A stretch of 64,000 nt of DNA from Sedimentitalea xiamensis (GTDB lineage Bacteria; Pseudomonadota; Alphaproteobacteria; Rhodobacterales; Rhodobacteraceae). Under the pieces are notes generated by a model. The model made no database searches. It worked only from the letters and a program-made list of their open reading frames with translations, and was not told where the DNA came from. This document shows, piece by piece, positions 18,932 to 29,801 of the stretch. A program made the position numbers and the translations under genes. The stretch covers positions 124,001 through 188,000 of the forward strand of contig NZ_JASNJE010000005.1 of assembly GCF_030164465.1 (NCBI RefSeq), written 5' to 3'. The first letter of the stretch is position 1; each line of letters begins with the position of its first letter.

Positions 18932-19692
18932 CCCGATGAATCGGCCCGGTAGAGGCGGCCCTGCCGGGTTTCCATGCGCGCGGTGTCCAGCACAAGGCAG
19001 ACATCGGTCGTGTTGAACGCGTGATCGACGAAAGCGCCTTCGCCGACCACCCCGCCCAGACGCAGGTACGCCTTGATCAGCGCCGGGGTCTGGCGCATCG
19101 CCAGCTTGCGGTCGATACGATCCGGCGCGATCAGGTCCATGCGCTGGAAATGCGCGCTGCGCGCCCGCACCCGCAATTCCGGCGGCGCGAGATGCGCCTG
19201 GTGGAGCCGGGACAGCGGTTGCGCGATGGCCGCGACATCGGTGCCGTGGAAGCTGGCGACGCCGAACAGGATGTCGATCTGGTGGCGGCGCACGTAGTCG
19301 GCGAGTCCGGTCCAGAGGTGGTGCATCGCCGAACCGCCCCGGAAATCGCGATGCAGGCAGGACCGCCCGAGTTCGAGCAGGCGGCGGTCGCCCGTCTTCA
19401 GGACTCCCAGGTCGTATTCGTCCTCGGAATAGAACTGACCGGCCCGCGCCGCCTGATCGTCGCGCAGCAACCGATAGACGCCCACCACCGCACCGGATGC
19501 ACGGTGAAAGACCATCAGGTGATCGCAGAAGGCGTCGAACCGGTCCTGTTCCAGCCCGCCGACGTGATCGACCATGCCGCCATCGCTGCCCAGCTCGCGC
19601 ACGAACACGTCATAGCGCAGTTTCTGCGCCGCCCTGAGATCGGCGGGCGTGCTGGCCAGTTTGACGGAAAACTCCGGTGTCAGGTCGGTCAT
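18928..19692 (-). CDS. olsB: L-ornithine N-alpha-acyltransferase (OlsB family)
   Basis: A 254-residue GNAT-like acyltransferase of the OlsB group. The N-terminus has KLRYDVFVRELGSDGG and the central part has AVVGVYRLLRDDQA, then LELGRSCLHRDFRGGSAM, all typical of the family. It makes lyso-ornithine lipid from ornithine and a 3-hydroxyacyl-ACP. It precedes olsA in the same operon. Ornithine lipids are phosphorus-free membrane lipids, which fits functionally with the neighbouring phosphate-ester transporter operon, although that link is inference. Confidence 0.9.
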   Translation of the reverse strand: MTDLTPEFSVKLASTPADLRAAQKLRYDVFVRELGSDGGMVDHVGGLEQDRFDAFCDHLMVFHRASGAVVGVYRLLRDDQAARAGQFYSEDEYDLGVLKTGDRRLLELGRSCLHRDFRGGSAMHHLWTGLADYVRRHQIDILFGVASFHGTDVAAIAQPLSRLHQAHLAPPELRVRARSAHFQRMDLIAPDRIDRKLAMRQTPALIKAYLRLGGVVGEGAFVDHAFNTTDVCLVLDTARMETRQGRLYRADSSG

Positions 19693-19809
19693 CTCCGGTC
19701 CGTTCTGCGCAGGCAGGTCAACGATGCCCGCCCCTTAGCGTGAATCGGTGCACATTGGCAACGCGTGCCGGTGCCCTCTGGCGGAGCGTTAACACTTCGT
19801 AAACCAGTT

Positions 19810-19992
19810 TCACGGATCAAAGACCGGAACCAAAGCGACCTGGGCTCCATCGATGACCACCTTGCCGACTTCCCGAAAGTTCACGGTGATCTTGCCGGCG
19901 ATGTTGGATTGCACCTGTCCGACGCCCCATTCCGCGAATTGCGGATGGCGCACGAACATGCCAGGTGCAAGGATGGCGTTCAGGTCAGTCAT
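19810..19992 (-). CDS. DUF3553 domain-containing small protein
   Basis: A 60-residue protein with the MFVRHPQFAEWGVGQVQS and VNFREVGKVVI pattern of DUF3553, a short beta-rich domain also found at the C-terminus of some UvrD-type helicases. No function is established. It is divergent from the histidine phosphotransferase gene, with a 29-bp gap. Confidence 0.85.
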   Translation of the reverse strand: MTDLNAILAPGMFVRHPQFAEWGVGQVQSNIAGKITVNFREVGKVVIDGAQVALVPVFDP

Positions 19993-20021
19993 GCCGGGGT
20001 CCGGATCATCGGAGGAACAAC

Positions 20022-20618
20022 ATGGGGCACAGTAACCTCAATCTCGCCGCGCTGATAGGGTCCAGAATATGCCACGATCTCATCAGTCCGATCGGGGCGA
20101 TCAATAATGGGCTCGAACTGCTGGACATGGCGGGCGGCGCGCAGGGGCCTGAAATGGACCTGATCAGCGACAGCGTCGGCAATGCCGGTGCGCGCATCCG
20201 GTTCTTCCGCATCGCCTATGGCGCGGCGAGCGACCAGATGTTGGGACGACCGGAGATCGTTTCGATTCTCGACGATATCGGCAAGAGCCAGCGCCAGAAA
20301 ATGCGCTGGGGGCCGCTTGAACCGCAACCGAGATCGCAGGTTCGGATGGCGTTTCTTGCGATGCAATGCTGCGAAACCGCAATGCCCTATGGCGGAGTGA
20401 TTCACGTGATGGTCGAAGACGGGGTTTGGACCCTGGCGGCGGAAGCCGACAAGATGGTGATCGACGACGCGCTTTGGGACGGGCTGGAGACTCCTGGCCT
20501 TCTGCCGCATATCACGCCGGCGCTGGTCCAGTTCGCGCTTCTGCCCGAAATCGCGAAGGAACTGAACCGCACGGTGTCGGCCAAGCGCTCAAACGGGCAG
20601 ATCATCATCCGGTTCTGA
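20022..20618 (+). CDS. chpT: histidine phosphotransferase family protein (ChpT-like)
   Basis: A 198-residue protein whose N-terminal helix carries SRICHDLISPIGAINNGLEL, the HDL-SP pattern around the phospho-accepting histidine (His22 or so) of ChpT. The C-terminal part resembles a degenerate histidine-kinase ATPase domain. In Caulobacter and roseobacters ChpT relays phosphate from CckA to CtrA and CpdR, controlling cell cycle, motility and gene-transfer-agent genes. A perfect GGAGGA precedes the ATG at 20022. Confidence 0.88.
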   Translation: MGHSNLNLAALIGSRICHDLISPIGAINNGLELLDMAGGAQGPEMDLISDSVGNAGARIRFFRIAYGAASDQMLGRPEIVSILDDIGKSQRQKMRWGPLEPQPRSQVRMAFLAMQCCETAMPYGGVIHVMVEDGVWTLAAEADKMVIDDALWDGLETPGLLPHITPALVQFALLPEIAKELNRTVSAKRSNGQIIIRF

Positions 20619-20651
20619 CGCACCGGGACCGCCTGCGCCCGTTGTCTCGCG

Positions 20652-21917
20652 TCAGCCGCGCACGGTTCCGTCGCCCCGCACAAGATATTTGAAGCTTGTC
20701 AGCTGCGCCGCCCCGACCGGGCCACGCGCGTGCATCTTTCCGGTCGCGATGCCGATTTCCGCGCCCATGCCGAATTCCCCGCCATCGGCGAACTGGGTCG
20801 AGGCGTTGTGCATGAGTATGGCGCTGTCCAGTTGGGCAAAGAACCGTTCCACCGCCGCCGGGTTTTCGGTGACGATGCAATCCGTGTGGTTGGAACCGTA
20901 GCGCCGGATATGCGCGATTGCGGCGTCGATATCCGGGACCGGGCGGGCGGCGATGATCATGTCGAGATACTCCCGCCCCCAGTCCGCGTCGGTCGCAGGC
21001 TTTGTCCCGGCAATTTGCGCCAGACGACCATCCGCGCGAACCTCGACCCCGGCACCGATCAGCGCTTCGATCACCGCGCGTCCAAGGCCGTCGGCGATCT
21101 CCTCATGCACGAGCAGGCATTCCGCCGCGCCGCAGATTCCGGTGCGCCGGGTCTTGGCGTTGAGAATCACGTCGAGCGCCTTTTGCGGATCGGCGTCCTT
21201 ATCCAGATAGATATGCACGATACCTTCCAGATGGGCGAATACCGGCACCCGCGCCTCGCGCTGCACCAGCCCCACGAGTCCCTTTCCGCCGCGCGGCACG
21301 ATGACATCCACCGTGTCGGTCATGGTCAGCAGTTCGGACACCGCCGCCCGGTCGCGTGTCGGCACCAGCTGGATCGCATCCTCGGGCAGACCGGCGGCCC
21401 GCAGACCCTCCACCAGGCAGGCATGGATCGCGCCCGAAGAGTGAAAGCTTTCGGAACCGCCGCGCAGGATCACGGCGTTGCCGGACTTCAGGCACAGCGC
21501 GCCCGCGTCAGCCGTCACGTTGGGGCGGCTTTCATAGATCACGCCGATAACGCCCAGAGGCGTGCGTACACGGCTGATGTGCAAACCCGACGGACGGTCC
21601 CATTCCGCCAGCACCTCGCCCACCGGGTCATCCTGCGCCGCCACCGCGCGCAGCCCGTCGACGATGCCCCGGATCCGCGACTCGTCCAGCATCAGGCGGT
21701 CCATCATCGCGTCCGAAAGCCCCTTGTCGCGGCCAAAGTCCAGATCGCGCGCATTGGCGGCGACAATGCCGTCCCGTTTCGCCCAAACCGCGTCGGCAGC
21801 CGCAGTCAACGCCGCAGTCTTGCGGTCCGCACTGGCGAAGGCGAGCACCTGGCTGGCGGCCCTGGCCCGTTGCCCGATGTCGGCCATCATGGCGGGAATG
21901 TCGGTCTGGTCTTTCAT
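20652..21917 (-). CDS. proA: glutamate-5-semialdehyde dehydrogenase
   Basis: A 421-residue gamma-glutamyl phosphate reductase of proline synthesis, using NADPH to make glutamate semialdehyde. Diagnostic are [29 protein letters not shown], the catalytic cysteine in [14 protein letters not shown], and the C-terminal [16 protein letters not shown]. It follows proB with a 52-bp gap in the obgE-proB-proA operon. An inverted CTGACGC/GCGTCAG pair spans its stop and the convergent chpT stop. Confidence 0.97.
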   Translation of the reverse strand: MKDQTDIPAMMADIGQRARAASQVLAFASADRKTAALTAAADAVWAKRDGIVAANARDLDFGRDKGLSDAMMDRLMLDESRIRGIVDGLRAVAAQDDPVGEVLAEWDRPSGLHISRVRTPLGVIGVIYESRPNVTADAGALCLKSGNAVILRGGSESFHSSGAIHACLVEGLRAAGLPEDAIQLVPTRDRAAVSELLTMTDTVDVIVPRGGKGLVGLVQREARVPVFAHLEGIVHIYLDKDADPQKALDVILNAKTRRTGICGAAECLLVHEEIADGLGRAVIEALIGAGVEVRADGRLAQIAGTKPATDADWGREYLDMIIAARPVPDIDAAIAHIRRYGSNHTDCIVTENPAAVERFFAQLDSAILMHNASTQFADGGEFGMGAEIGIATGKMHARGPVGAAQLTSFKYLVRGDGTVRG

Positions 21918-21969
21918 CTTTGTCGCCCTCTTGCAGCGGTCGGCGGAGTATTCTTTGAAAGGTGCGACG

Positions 21970-24107
<2,138 letters not shown>

Positions 24108-24133
24108 CTAGCGCAAAGGCCGCTGCGGGCCAA

Positions 24134-24670
24134 TCAGAGTTTCTTGCTGTAGGTCCAGGTCGCGACCGTCGTGTTGCGCGCGACCGAAAAGCTTTCGGCG
24201 TCGCCCAGATACTGGAACCCGCAATGGGTCAGCACCCGCGCCGAGGCCGGGTTGTCCTGGAACACAGACGCGAACATGGTGGCGTTGCCCATCGGATTGG
24301 CATCGAGCAGCGCCTGCACGGCATCCGAAGCCAGACCCGTGTTCCAGAACGGCGGCGCGACCCAATAGCCGACTTCCGACTGGTTGCGGTCCATCTTCTT
24401 CAGCGAGATCACTCCCATGAGTTCGGCGCCTTCGGACTTGGTGCCATCCATGGCCCAGACGTCTTCGTCCCGGTCATCGGACATCGCGCGGGCGACATAG
24501 GCTTCGGCGACCCCCGGCGGCAACGGATGCGGGATAGAGGTGGTCATGCGCGCAACGCGTTCGTCGCCGCCATACAGTTCGATCAGCCCCATGTCAGACC
24601 GGCGCACCGGGCGCAGGTCGAAACGTTCGGTTTCGATGAGGGGCTGGGTCGGGATCTGATCCAGTTTCAT
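24134..24670 (-). CDS. GNAT-family N-acetyltransferase (RimJ/RimL-like)
   Basis: A 178-residue acetyltransferase-3-type protein: IETERFDLRPVRRSD near the N-terminus, EVGYWVAPPFWNTGLASDAV for acetyl-CoA binding, and NPASARVLTHCGFQYLG near the end. These marks place it with the ribosomal-protein or small-molecule acetyltransferases. The ATG at 24670 overlaps the upstream exporter stop (ATGA), so the start is not one of the farther upstream codons. The acceptor is unknown. Confidence 0.88.
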   Translation of the reverse strand: MKLDQIPTQPLIETERFDLRPVRRSDMGLIELYGGDERVARMTTSIPHPLPPGVAEAYVARAMSDDRDEDVWAMDGTKSEGAELMGVISLKKMDRNQSEVGYWVAPPFWNTGLASDAVQALLDANPMGNATMFASVFQDNPASARVLTHCGFQYLGDAESFSVARNTTVATWTYSKKL

Positions 24671-25275
24671 GTGCTTGTTCCTCCTCCGAACAACACGAAG
24701 AACACGGACAGCACGGTCAGGCCGGCCAGTGTCCACATCAGGTATGTTTCCGCAGGCGATCCTGCAACGGTAGCGGCGATCCGGTCGCCCGCGAAGGTCC
24801 AGACCGGGTGAAACAACAATTGGCATCCCAGCAGAACCGCCGCGACGATGGCGGTGGCTTCGAACGGCGGCGTGCGGATCGCCACGAAACCGGTGAAACC
24901 GGCGACGATCATCGCCCAGGCCTTCGGGTTGAGCGGATGCACGATCAGCCCCGCCCAGAATCCCGGCGCGGTTTCCGATCTTGCGTTCGGTGACAGGCGC
25001 AGGTTGGCGACCTTCCAGGCGAGCCAGCAGATATAGGCTGCCGAGACCCATTTCAGGGTTTCGAACAATCCTGGCGCGCGATCCGAAAGCTCCATCAGCC
25101 CCAGGCCCACGGGCCAGATCACCAGTTGCTTTCCCAGGGCCACGCCAAGGACGAAGGGCAGCGCCGCACGAAAGCCGAACCGCGCGCCGGTGGCCAGCAG
25201 CGCCATGTTGGCGGGCCCCGGTGTCGCCACCTGGCTGGCAGCGTACACGATGAAACTGGCGGTGGCGACAGCCAT
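24667..25275 (-). CDS. LysE/RhtB-family amino-acid exporter-like protein
   Basis: A 202-residue inner-membrane protein with about six hydrophobic segments and the family N-terminal pattern TPGPANMALLATGARFGFRA, followed by PFVLGVALGKQLVIW. LysE-family proteins export amino acids or related small metabolites by proton antiport; the cargo is not predictable. It lies between rpmA and the acetyltransferase in the same direction, but a strong hairpin separates it from rpmA. Confidence 0.88.
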   Translation of the reverse strand: MAVATASFIVYAASQVATPGPANMALLATGARFGFRAALPFVLGVALGKQLVIWPVGLGLMELSDRAPGLFETLKWVSAAYICWLAWKVANLRLSPNARSETAPGFWAGLIVHPLNPKAWAMIVAGFTGFVAIRTPPFEATAIVAAVLLGCQLLFHPVWTFAGDRIAATVAGSPAETYLMWTLAGLTVLSVFFVLFGGGTST

Positions 25276-25298
25276 GGGTTGTCCTTGAAAACCAGAAA

Positions 25299-25325
25299 GG
25301 GGACCGGCGGTTCTCGCCGATCCCC
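25299..25325 (-). terminator. terminator after rplU-rpmA
   Basis: GGGGA-CGGCG arms pair with CGCCG-TCCCC around a 5-base loop (one internal mismatch). On the minus strand a T-rich TTTCTGGTTTT follows; on the plus strand TTAATTTTT follows. It lies 31 bases past the rpmA stop and just upstream of the lysE-type gene. Confidence 0.75.
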
Positions 25326-25355
25326 CTTAATTTTTCATTAAGCTCCGGATACGGC

Positions 25356-25625
25356 TTACTCTGCGGCCTCCGCCACTGGCAGAACCGAAATGAAGGTGCG
25401 GCCCTTCAGGCCCTTGTGAAAGGTCACACTGCCTTCGGCGGTTGCGAAGATCGTGTGATCCTTGCCAAGGCCGACACCCTGGCCCGGCCAGAACTTCGTA
25501 CCGCGCTGACGCACGATGATGTTGCCGGGAACGGCGGCCTGGCCGCCGTAAAGCTTCACGCCAAGGCGGCGACCGTCGGAATCGCGACCGTTACGGGAGG
25601 AACCGCCTGCTTTCTTGTGTGCCAT
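25356..25625 (-). CDS. rpmA: 50S ribosomal protein L27
   Basis: An 89-residue L27 with the conserved N-terminus [20 protein letters not shown], which reaches the peptidyl transferase centre, and the [19 protein letters not shown] block. It has no N-terminal pro-extension of the Firmicutes type. It is 11 bases after rplU in the usual operon order. Confidence 0.98.
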   Translation of the reverse strand: MAHKKAGGSSRNGRDSDGRRLGVKLYGGQAAVPGNIIVRQRGTKFWPGQGVGLGKDHTIFATAEGSVTFHKGLKGRTFISVLPVAEAAE

Positions 25626-25636
25626 GCTTTCTCTCC

Positions 25637-26290
25637 TTAACCTTTGGCCAGTTCTTTGGCCTGTTCAATCCAGCCTTCACGCTCGATCCGGCCCTTGAAC
25701 GACAGTTGCTCGTCAATAGCAGCTACATCCGCATCCGTCCATGCCGCGATCTGGGCGAAAGAGGTGACGCCGGCGGCCTGCAGTTTCTTTTCCAGGGCGG
25801 GGCCGACACCGGACAGCTTCTTCAGATCGTCCACACCGGCCGGTGCTTCGGTCACGGCGTCGTCTTTCTGCGCGGCCTTGGGTGCAGCGGCTTTCTTCGC
25901 CGGCTTGGCGGCCTCGACCGCCACGGCGGAAACGGAACCGGCACCCACCGCGGCCTTGACGCCGGTCTTGTCGGCGCCGGAGGCGAGGATGTCGGTGACC
26001 TTGATCAGGGTCAGTTTCTGGCGATGACCCTTGGTCCGCTGGCTGGAATGCTTGCGGCGGCGCTTGACGAAATGGATGACCTTTTCGCCCTTGATCTGGT
26101 CGATCACTTCGGCCTGCACACCGGCCCCCGCGATCAGCGGAGCGCCGACCACCGGGCTGTCGCCACCCAGCATCAGAATATCGTTGAATTGAACCGTTTC
26201 GCCAGCGTCCGCAGCCAGTTTCTCAACGCGGAGCGTGTCGCCCGCCTGAACCTTGTACTGCTTGCCGCCGGTCTTGAGGACCGCAAACAT
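25637..26290 (-). CDS. rplU: 50S ribosomal protein L21 with C-terminal helix-hairpin-helix extension
   Basis: The first 103 residues are a normal L21 ([38 protein letters not shown]). A lysine/alanine-rich linker (about 125-145) leads to a C-terminal domain with the helix-hairpin-helix pattern [20 protein letters not shown] and [19 protein letters not shown]. Total length 217 residues, twice that of E. coli L21. Such an extension is known in roseobacter-type L21 annotations, but its function is not established; binding rRNA or DNA is plausible from the fold. Confidence 0.95.
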   Translation of the reverse strand: MFAVLKTGGKQYKVQAGDTLRVEKLAADAGETVQFNDILMLGGDSPVVGAPLIAGAGVQAEVIDQIKGEKVIHFVKRRRKHSSQRTKGHRQKLTLIKVTDILASGADKTGVKAAVGAGSVSAVAVEAAKPAKKAAAPKAAQKDDAVTEAPAGVDDLKKLSGVGPALEKKLQAAGVTSFAQIAAWTDADVAAIDEQLSFKGRIEREGWIEQAKELAKG

Positions 26291-26435
26291 GCGCTTCTTC
26301 CTTTGTCTGTCGCGTCCTGTGGCCCCCGGTTCCGGGCGTTCGGACCCCATTTTCCGGGATCGCCTCGAACAGCGCGCCCGCATCCGGGCGTAGTGATACA
26401 TAAACCCGGCGCGAGAAATCGGGCCGGGATGCGCG

Positions 26436-26464
26436 CTTATGGTCGGATCGGCGCGGACTGTCAA
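26436..26464 (-). promoter_or_regulatory. sigma-70 promoter of rplU-rpmA
   Basis: On the minus strand a perfect TTGACA (26464-26459) is followed after 17 bases by CATAAG (26441-26436). This would start transcription about 150 nt before the rplU ATG. The upstream end of the promoter reaches the stop codon of the DUF2059 gene. Confidence 0.65.
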
Positions 26465-26476
26465 CCGCAATTGCCG

Positions 26477-27298
26477 TCAAATATCGCTGCCGGCCATGGC
26501 GCGGGCGGCAGCGCGTCCCAGGTCTTCCGAAATCGACAGGTACATCGCGTCGAACCCGGCAAAGATGGCGGCGTTCAGAGCCTGCCCTCCGTCGGTTTCG
26601 GAATAGGTTACATAGGCGTCCAGTTCCGTGTCGCTGAGCGGACGGTAAGCCATCAGAAGAAAAGCGAACAGCCAGCTTTCCGTGTCGTCCCTCAGTTCCG
26701 CTTCCTGCGCCCAGACGTCCGCCAGGATTTCCCGGTCCGATGTCCGGGCACCGCGCCCGTCGGCAAGCCCGCGAAAGAACCGGAAGTTCGATCCCAGGGC
26801 CGAGGCGACGTTGCGGTCTACCAGGTCGTTTACCTCGACGAACCGCGTGACGGCGCCGAGGCGGCGATCGCCCGTGTCCAGGATATCGTCATGGGCGGCG
26901 CGGGCGATTTCTTCGACCGCCGGATCGGACATGGCGACGCGGGCGGCGTTTTCCAGCGACAGGATGCGCTGGCCGAGATCGGTGCCGAAAAAGGCGATGG
27001 CGTCACGACGTTGCGCATCCGAAAGACCCTCCGCAAGAGCGTTCTCCACAAAGACCACCATGCGGTCCGGATCGTAAATTCTATCGACTTCGTCGTGAAA
27101 GAACTGTCCGCCCTGCCCGTCCAGCATGTCGTCTTCAAGGTCCTTCGCATATCGCAGGCCTTCGTCGTGCATCACCGATATGACGTCGTCCAGTTTCAGA
27201 ACCGCCGACAGGGATGGTTCCGGCGCCTCGCCCGCCGCGACTCCCCCAAGGAACGCGATGCCGACCGCAAGCGCGATCGCGGCGCGACCGCCGGGCAT
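26477..27298 (-). CDS. DUF2059 domain-containing exported protein
   Basis: A 273-residue protein with a hydrophobic N-terminal segment (about residues 6-22, ending GGVAAGEAPE) consistent with a signal peptide. The body is helical, with the DUF2059-like AIAFFGTDLGQRILSLENAAR and AYVTYSETDGGQALNAAI segments. It overlaps the upstream, related gene by one base; the two look like diverged tandem paralogues in one operon. Function unknown; probably periplasmic. Confidence 0.75.
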   Translation of the reverse strand: MPGGRAAIALAVGIAFLGGVAAGEAPEPSLSAVLKLDDVISVMHDEGLRYAKDLEDDMLDGQGGQFFHDEVDRIYDPDRMVVFVENALAEGLSDAQRRDAIAFFGTDLGQRILSLENAARVAMSDPAVEEIARAAHDDILDTGDRRLGAVTRFVEVNDLVDRNVASALGSNFRFFRGLADGRGARTSDREILADVWAQEAELRDDTESWLFAFLLMAYRPLSDTELDAYVTYSETDGGQALNAAIFAGFDAMYLSISEDLGRAAARAMAGSDI

Positions 27299-28188
27299 CA
27301 GATGTCCTGTCCGGGATGAAGTTCCGCCATGCGGACGGCGAGCACCTCGAACCGGTTCGCCATGACCTCGTATTGCACCGCGTTCAACAATTCGTAGACC
27401 TGTTTCATCTCCGGCTCTTCGAGCGCCGTGACATAGGTTTCGAGATCATCGTCGGAAAAGTCGCGATAGGTATAGGCTGCGCCCGCGATGGCCGATTTCA
27501 GGAGCAGCCGCCGCAGTTCCCGTTCCTGCGATTGGAACAGCGTGCGCAATTCGTCGACATCCATTTGCAGTTCGATCACACCCGCAGCACTTGCCGCCAG
27601 CAGGAACCGCATCTGGATTTCCTGGATCGCGCGCAGGCTCGATCCCGCCGCATCGATGGCGCGGTTCATCCGCTGGATCAATTGCGGACGCGCGGACCCC
27701 TCTGCGACGAGATCCGCGATGATCCTCTTGCCCTCTTCTTCCTTTTCGGCGTCGTCCATCATGTGGGCGGCGTTCTCGGCCACCACCAGCCGTTGCCCCA
27801 GGTCGGTCGCGTAAAATTCGGCCGCATGGTCCAGCAGGTCGTCCGTCAACGTGTTCTCGAGGATTTCGAGCGCGAGTCCCCGCATGACCTCCGTGTCAAA
27901 GACATCGCCCGACACGCGTTCCCACTCCGAGCCGAACTCCCGCGCGTCGATCCCCAGCATGTCCGGGGCAGAACCCGCGGACAGCGCGATGCTGTCGAGA
28001 GCGACGTCAAAGCCCGTGACGTTGAGAAACGCCAGGATGCGGTCCCGGTCTGCCGCCTGGCCTGCCGTGGCCGAAACCAGGAAAATGCCAAGGCTCAGCA
28101 AGACGGCCAGCATCGCCAGGAGACTGGACCGGATTACCGGAACGGGCGGAACAGAAACAGCAAGGGCCATGGCCGGATCGTAAGGCAT
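27298..28188 (-). CDS. DUF2059 domain-containing exported protein (paralogue)
   Basis: A 296-residue protein starting MPYDPAMALAV; the hydrophobic stretch RSSLLAMLAVLLSLGIFLVS is a signal peptide or anchor ending at TAGQA. The domain repeats the paralogue's pattern: AEFYATDLGQRLVVAENAAH and YVTALEEPEMKQVYELLNA. The frame is open farther upstream into the tRNA gene, but those codons are not protein-like; no clear ribosome-binding site marks either the 28188 or the 28170 ATG. Function unknown. Confidence 0.75.
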   Translation of the reverse strand: MPYDPAMALAVSVPPVPVIRSSLLAMLAVLLSLGIFLVSATAGQAADRDRILAFLNVTGFDVALDSIALSAGSAPDMLGIDAREFGSEWERVSGDVFDTEVMRGLALEILENTLTDDLLDHAAEFYATDLGQRLVVAENAAHMMDDAEKEEEGKRIIADLVAEGSARPQLIQRMNRAIDAAGSSLRAIQEIQMRFLLAASAAGVIELQMDVDELRTLFQSQERELRRLLLKSAIAGAAYTYRDFSDDDLETYVTALEEPEMKQVYELLNAVQYEVMANRFEVLAVRMAELHPGQDI

Positions 28189-28292
28189 TTGCGCGAACGG
28201 GCAAACGAATTTCGCCGTCGGTGCATTTATCCGGCCCAACGGGCCTTGCCAGCCCGGACAAAGCCGATTAAACGCAGCCACCAGACCCCCGC

Positions 28293-28382
28293 GGAGAGGT
28301 GCCGGAGTGGTCGAACGGGGCGGTCTCGAAAACCGTTGTGGGTGCAAGCCCACCCAGGGTTCGAATCCCTGTCTCTCCGCCA
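28293..28382 (+). tRNA. tRNA-Ser(CGA)
   Basis: A 90-nt class II tRNA including the encoded CCA. Acceptor arms are GGAGAGG and TCTCTCC. The anticodon loop CTCGAAA gives anticodon CGA. A long variable arm (TGTGGGTGCAAGCCCACCC) and the T-arm GGGTTCGAATCCC are clear. The DNA downstream is AT-richer, typical of integration next to a tRNA 3' end. Confidence 0.97.
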
Positions 28383-28538
28383 CAATACTTCAAGACTGTA
28401 TCTCAATTTCAAGTTATTATGGGATTCCTGATCCTGGAGCATGAAGCTCTGCCCACCTACAGCACACATCGCGACCCCGGATTTTGACGGACAAACGGCC
28501 CCGCTCGACCTCACGGAAACGTGAGCGTCAGGGCCGCT

Positions 28539-29159
28539 CTACCGTGAGCTTTTCCACTCTTGCTGTCGTTCTTCTTCGAAATACTGCACTACAGCGAACT
28601 CGCCCATCATCTGCCCGGAAACCCTCGCACAGAGGTAGCGGCATATCTGGCGAAGACGGGTGACGCGCTGGCGGTCCGTGCTTACCGAAAAGTTGTCGTA
28701 GTCTTCGGAGTTGATCCGCAGAATTTCATCTAGCCGGGCGCGGTCCAGCTCGAATGTGTGCGCGATTTGATTTCGAAGCCTGTTCAAGCCTTCCACTGTG
28801 GGGAGCATGCGCGGGTCGTTTACCCCGAAGCCCAAGAGGTAAGCTATCTCAAGCTTCTGCGCGAAACCTGCCTTAACATCCTTCACGGCAACATGAGTAG
28901 TTGCGTAGGCGCGGATGTACTGCAACAGGACGTGCTCAATAATTAAGTGCGCCTTGAGTAGCGCGTATTCGATGTTCTGCGTGCGCGGAAACTTCTTCGC
29001 TAGCTGCTCAAGGTCTTCGGCAATCGCTTCTATCTCTGCTTCCCGTTCCTCTGACGACGTGTAGTGGGCTATGGGATCAATCGAGAAACTGCCCTCTTTA
29101 AAGAAATTATGCGCAGTCTTCATATCTGGCCTAGGGCGCTTGACTTGACGATACTTCAT
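28539..29159 (-). CDS. HEPN-like hypothetical protein
   Basis: A 206-residue helical protein not matched to a named family by eye. The centre contains a long helix with ALLKAHLIIEHVLLQYI and then GLNRLRNQIAHTFE: the RNQIAH string fits the R-x4-H motif of HEPN domains, which are RNases in many toxins, defence and CRISPR proteins. A second in-frame ATG (MKTAHNFF) is 11 codons downstream. Base composition is visibly lower in GC than the flanks, and the gene lies just after tRNA-Ser. It has no antitoxin-like partner immediately beside it. Confidence 0.65.
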   Translation of the reverse strand: MKYRQVKRPRPDMKTAHNFFKEGSFSIDPIAHYTSSEEREAEIEAIAEDLEQLAKKFPRTQNIEYALLKAHLIIEHVLLQYIRAYATTHVAVKDVKAGFAQKLEIAYLLGFGVNDPRMLPTVEGLNRLRNQIAHTFELDRARLDEILRINSEDYDNFSVSTDRQRVTRLRQICRYLCARVSGQMMGEFAVVQYFEEERQQEWKSSR

Positions 29160-29217
29160 TTCTGGACCCGATACATTCCATTGCCTTCCAATGCCTTATC
29201 CTACGCTGAGCATTAGA

Positions 29218-29246
29218 AAGAAAAAAGCCGCCCCCAAAGGGACGGC
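29218..29246 (-). terminator. rho-independent terminator
   Basis: On the minus strand GCCGTCCC pairs with GGGGCGGC around a short loop (one wobble), followed by TTTTTTCTTT. It lies about 30 bases past the stop of the small ORF at 29277-29471 and upstream of the HEPN-like gene, separating the two. Confidence 0.85.
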
Positions 29247-29276
29247 GGTTGCCCCTGGCACTTAAGGGAAGGATCG

Positions 29277-29471
29277 TCAGGCAGCGACGGCGTAGGATGC
29301 ACGGCAAACTTCTTGCGCCCGGCTGCGGTCCTTGGACGTGACCGCATAGAGGGGGCAGAACAAGACGGCGGCTTCGGTCAAATCCAGCGCCAAGCCTTCA
29401 GCGGCAAGGGCTGCGTTCATGGACTGCGACGGCGACGGATGCCCACAGCAAGGACACCGGGCATATCCCAT
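29277..29471 (-). CDS. hypothetical small cysteine-containing protein
   Basis: A 64-residue frame starting MGYARCPCCGHPSPSQSMNA, with a CPCCG cluster reminiscent of a zinc-binding knuckle. A GGAAAG sequence lies upstream of this ATG, and a rho-independent terminator follows the stop, which together support a real transcript. The frame remains open upstream into the mop promoter region, but that part lacks a good start. No homologue recognised. Confidence 0.45.
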   Translation of the reverse strand: MGYARCPCCGHPSPSQSMNAALAAEGLALDLTEAAVLFCPLYAVTSKDRSRAQEVCRASYAVAA

Positions 29472-29528
29472 CGGCTTTCCGGCACATGGTGCAGGATGTG
29501 GTGCAGCCGCTCGCTTACCGTGGCCCCG

Positions 29529-29556
29529 TTGAAATCGCTCCGCTGCATCATATTCT
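29529..29556 (+). promoter_or_regulatory. candidate promoter of the mop gene
   Basis: TTGAAA (29529-29534) and TATTCT (29551-29556), separated by 16 bases, lie about 36 bases before the mop ATG, in the divergent gap with the small cysteine-rich ORF. Confidence 0.4.
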
Positions 29557-29591
29557 GAGTAGCAAGGAAATTCAGCGAAAAAGGTAAGACC

Positions 29592-29801
29592 ATGAAAATC
29601 AGCGCGCGCAACCAATTGGCCGGGACCGTCGTCGGTATCGACAAGGGCGCGGTCAATTCGACCGTGCAGATCGATCTGGGCGGGGCGGTGATCGTGACGG
29701 CGATGATCACCAACACGTCCGTTCAGGAACTGGGTCTGGAGATCGGCAAGACGGCCTATGCCATCGTCAAGGCCTCCGACGTCATGGTCGGCGCGGACTG
29801 A
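29592..29801 (+). CDS. mop: molbindin / Mop-domain molybdate-binding protein
   Basis: A 69-residue single Mop (TOBE) domain: KISARNQLAGTVVGIDKGAV and TNTSVQELGLEIGKTAYAIV are the family strands that form the oxyanion sites between subunits. Stand-alone molbindins store or buffer molybdate or tungstate in the cytoplasm. It is convergent with the ABC transporter operon, and its last 46 bases overlap the ATPase gene on the other strand. An AAGGTAAG sequence precedes the start. Confidence 0.92.
   Translation: MKISARNQLAGTVVGIDKGAVNSTVQIDLGGAVIVTAMITNTSVQELGLEIGKTAYAIVKASDVMVGAD

Noticed and set aside
28383-29600. Attachment-site duplicate of the tRNA-Ser 3' end
   Set aside because: I looked for a second copy of the tRNA 3' end downstream of the HEPN-like gene and found none in the window, so no island boundary could be set.
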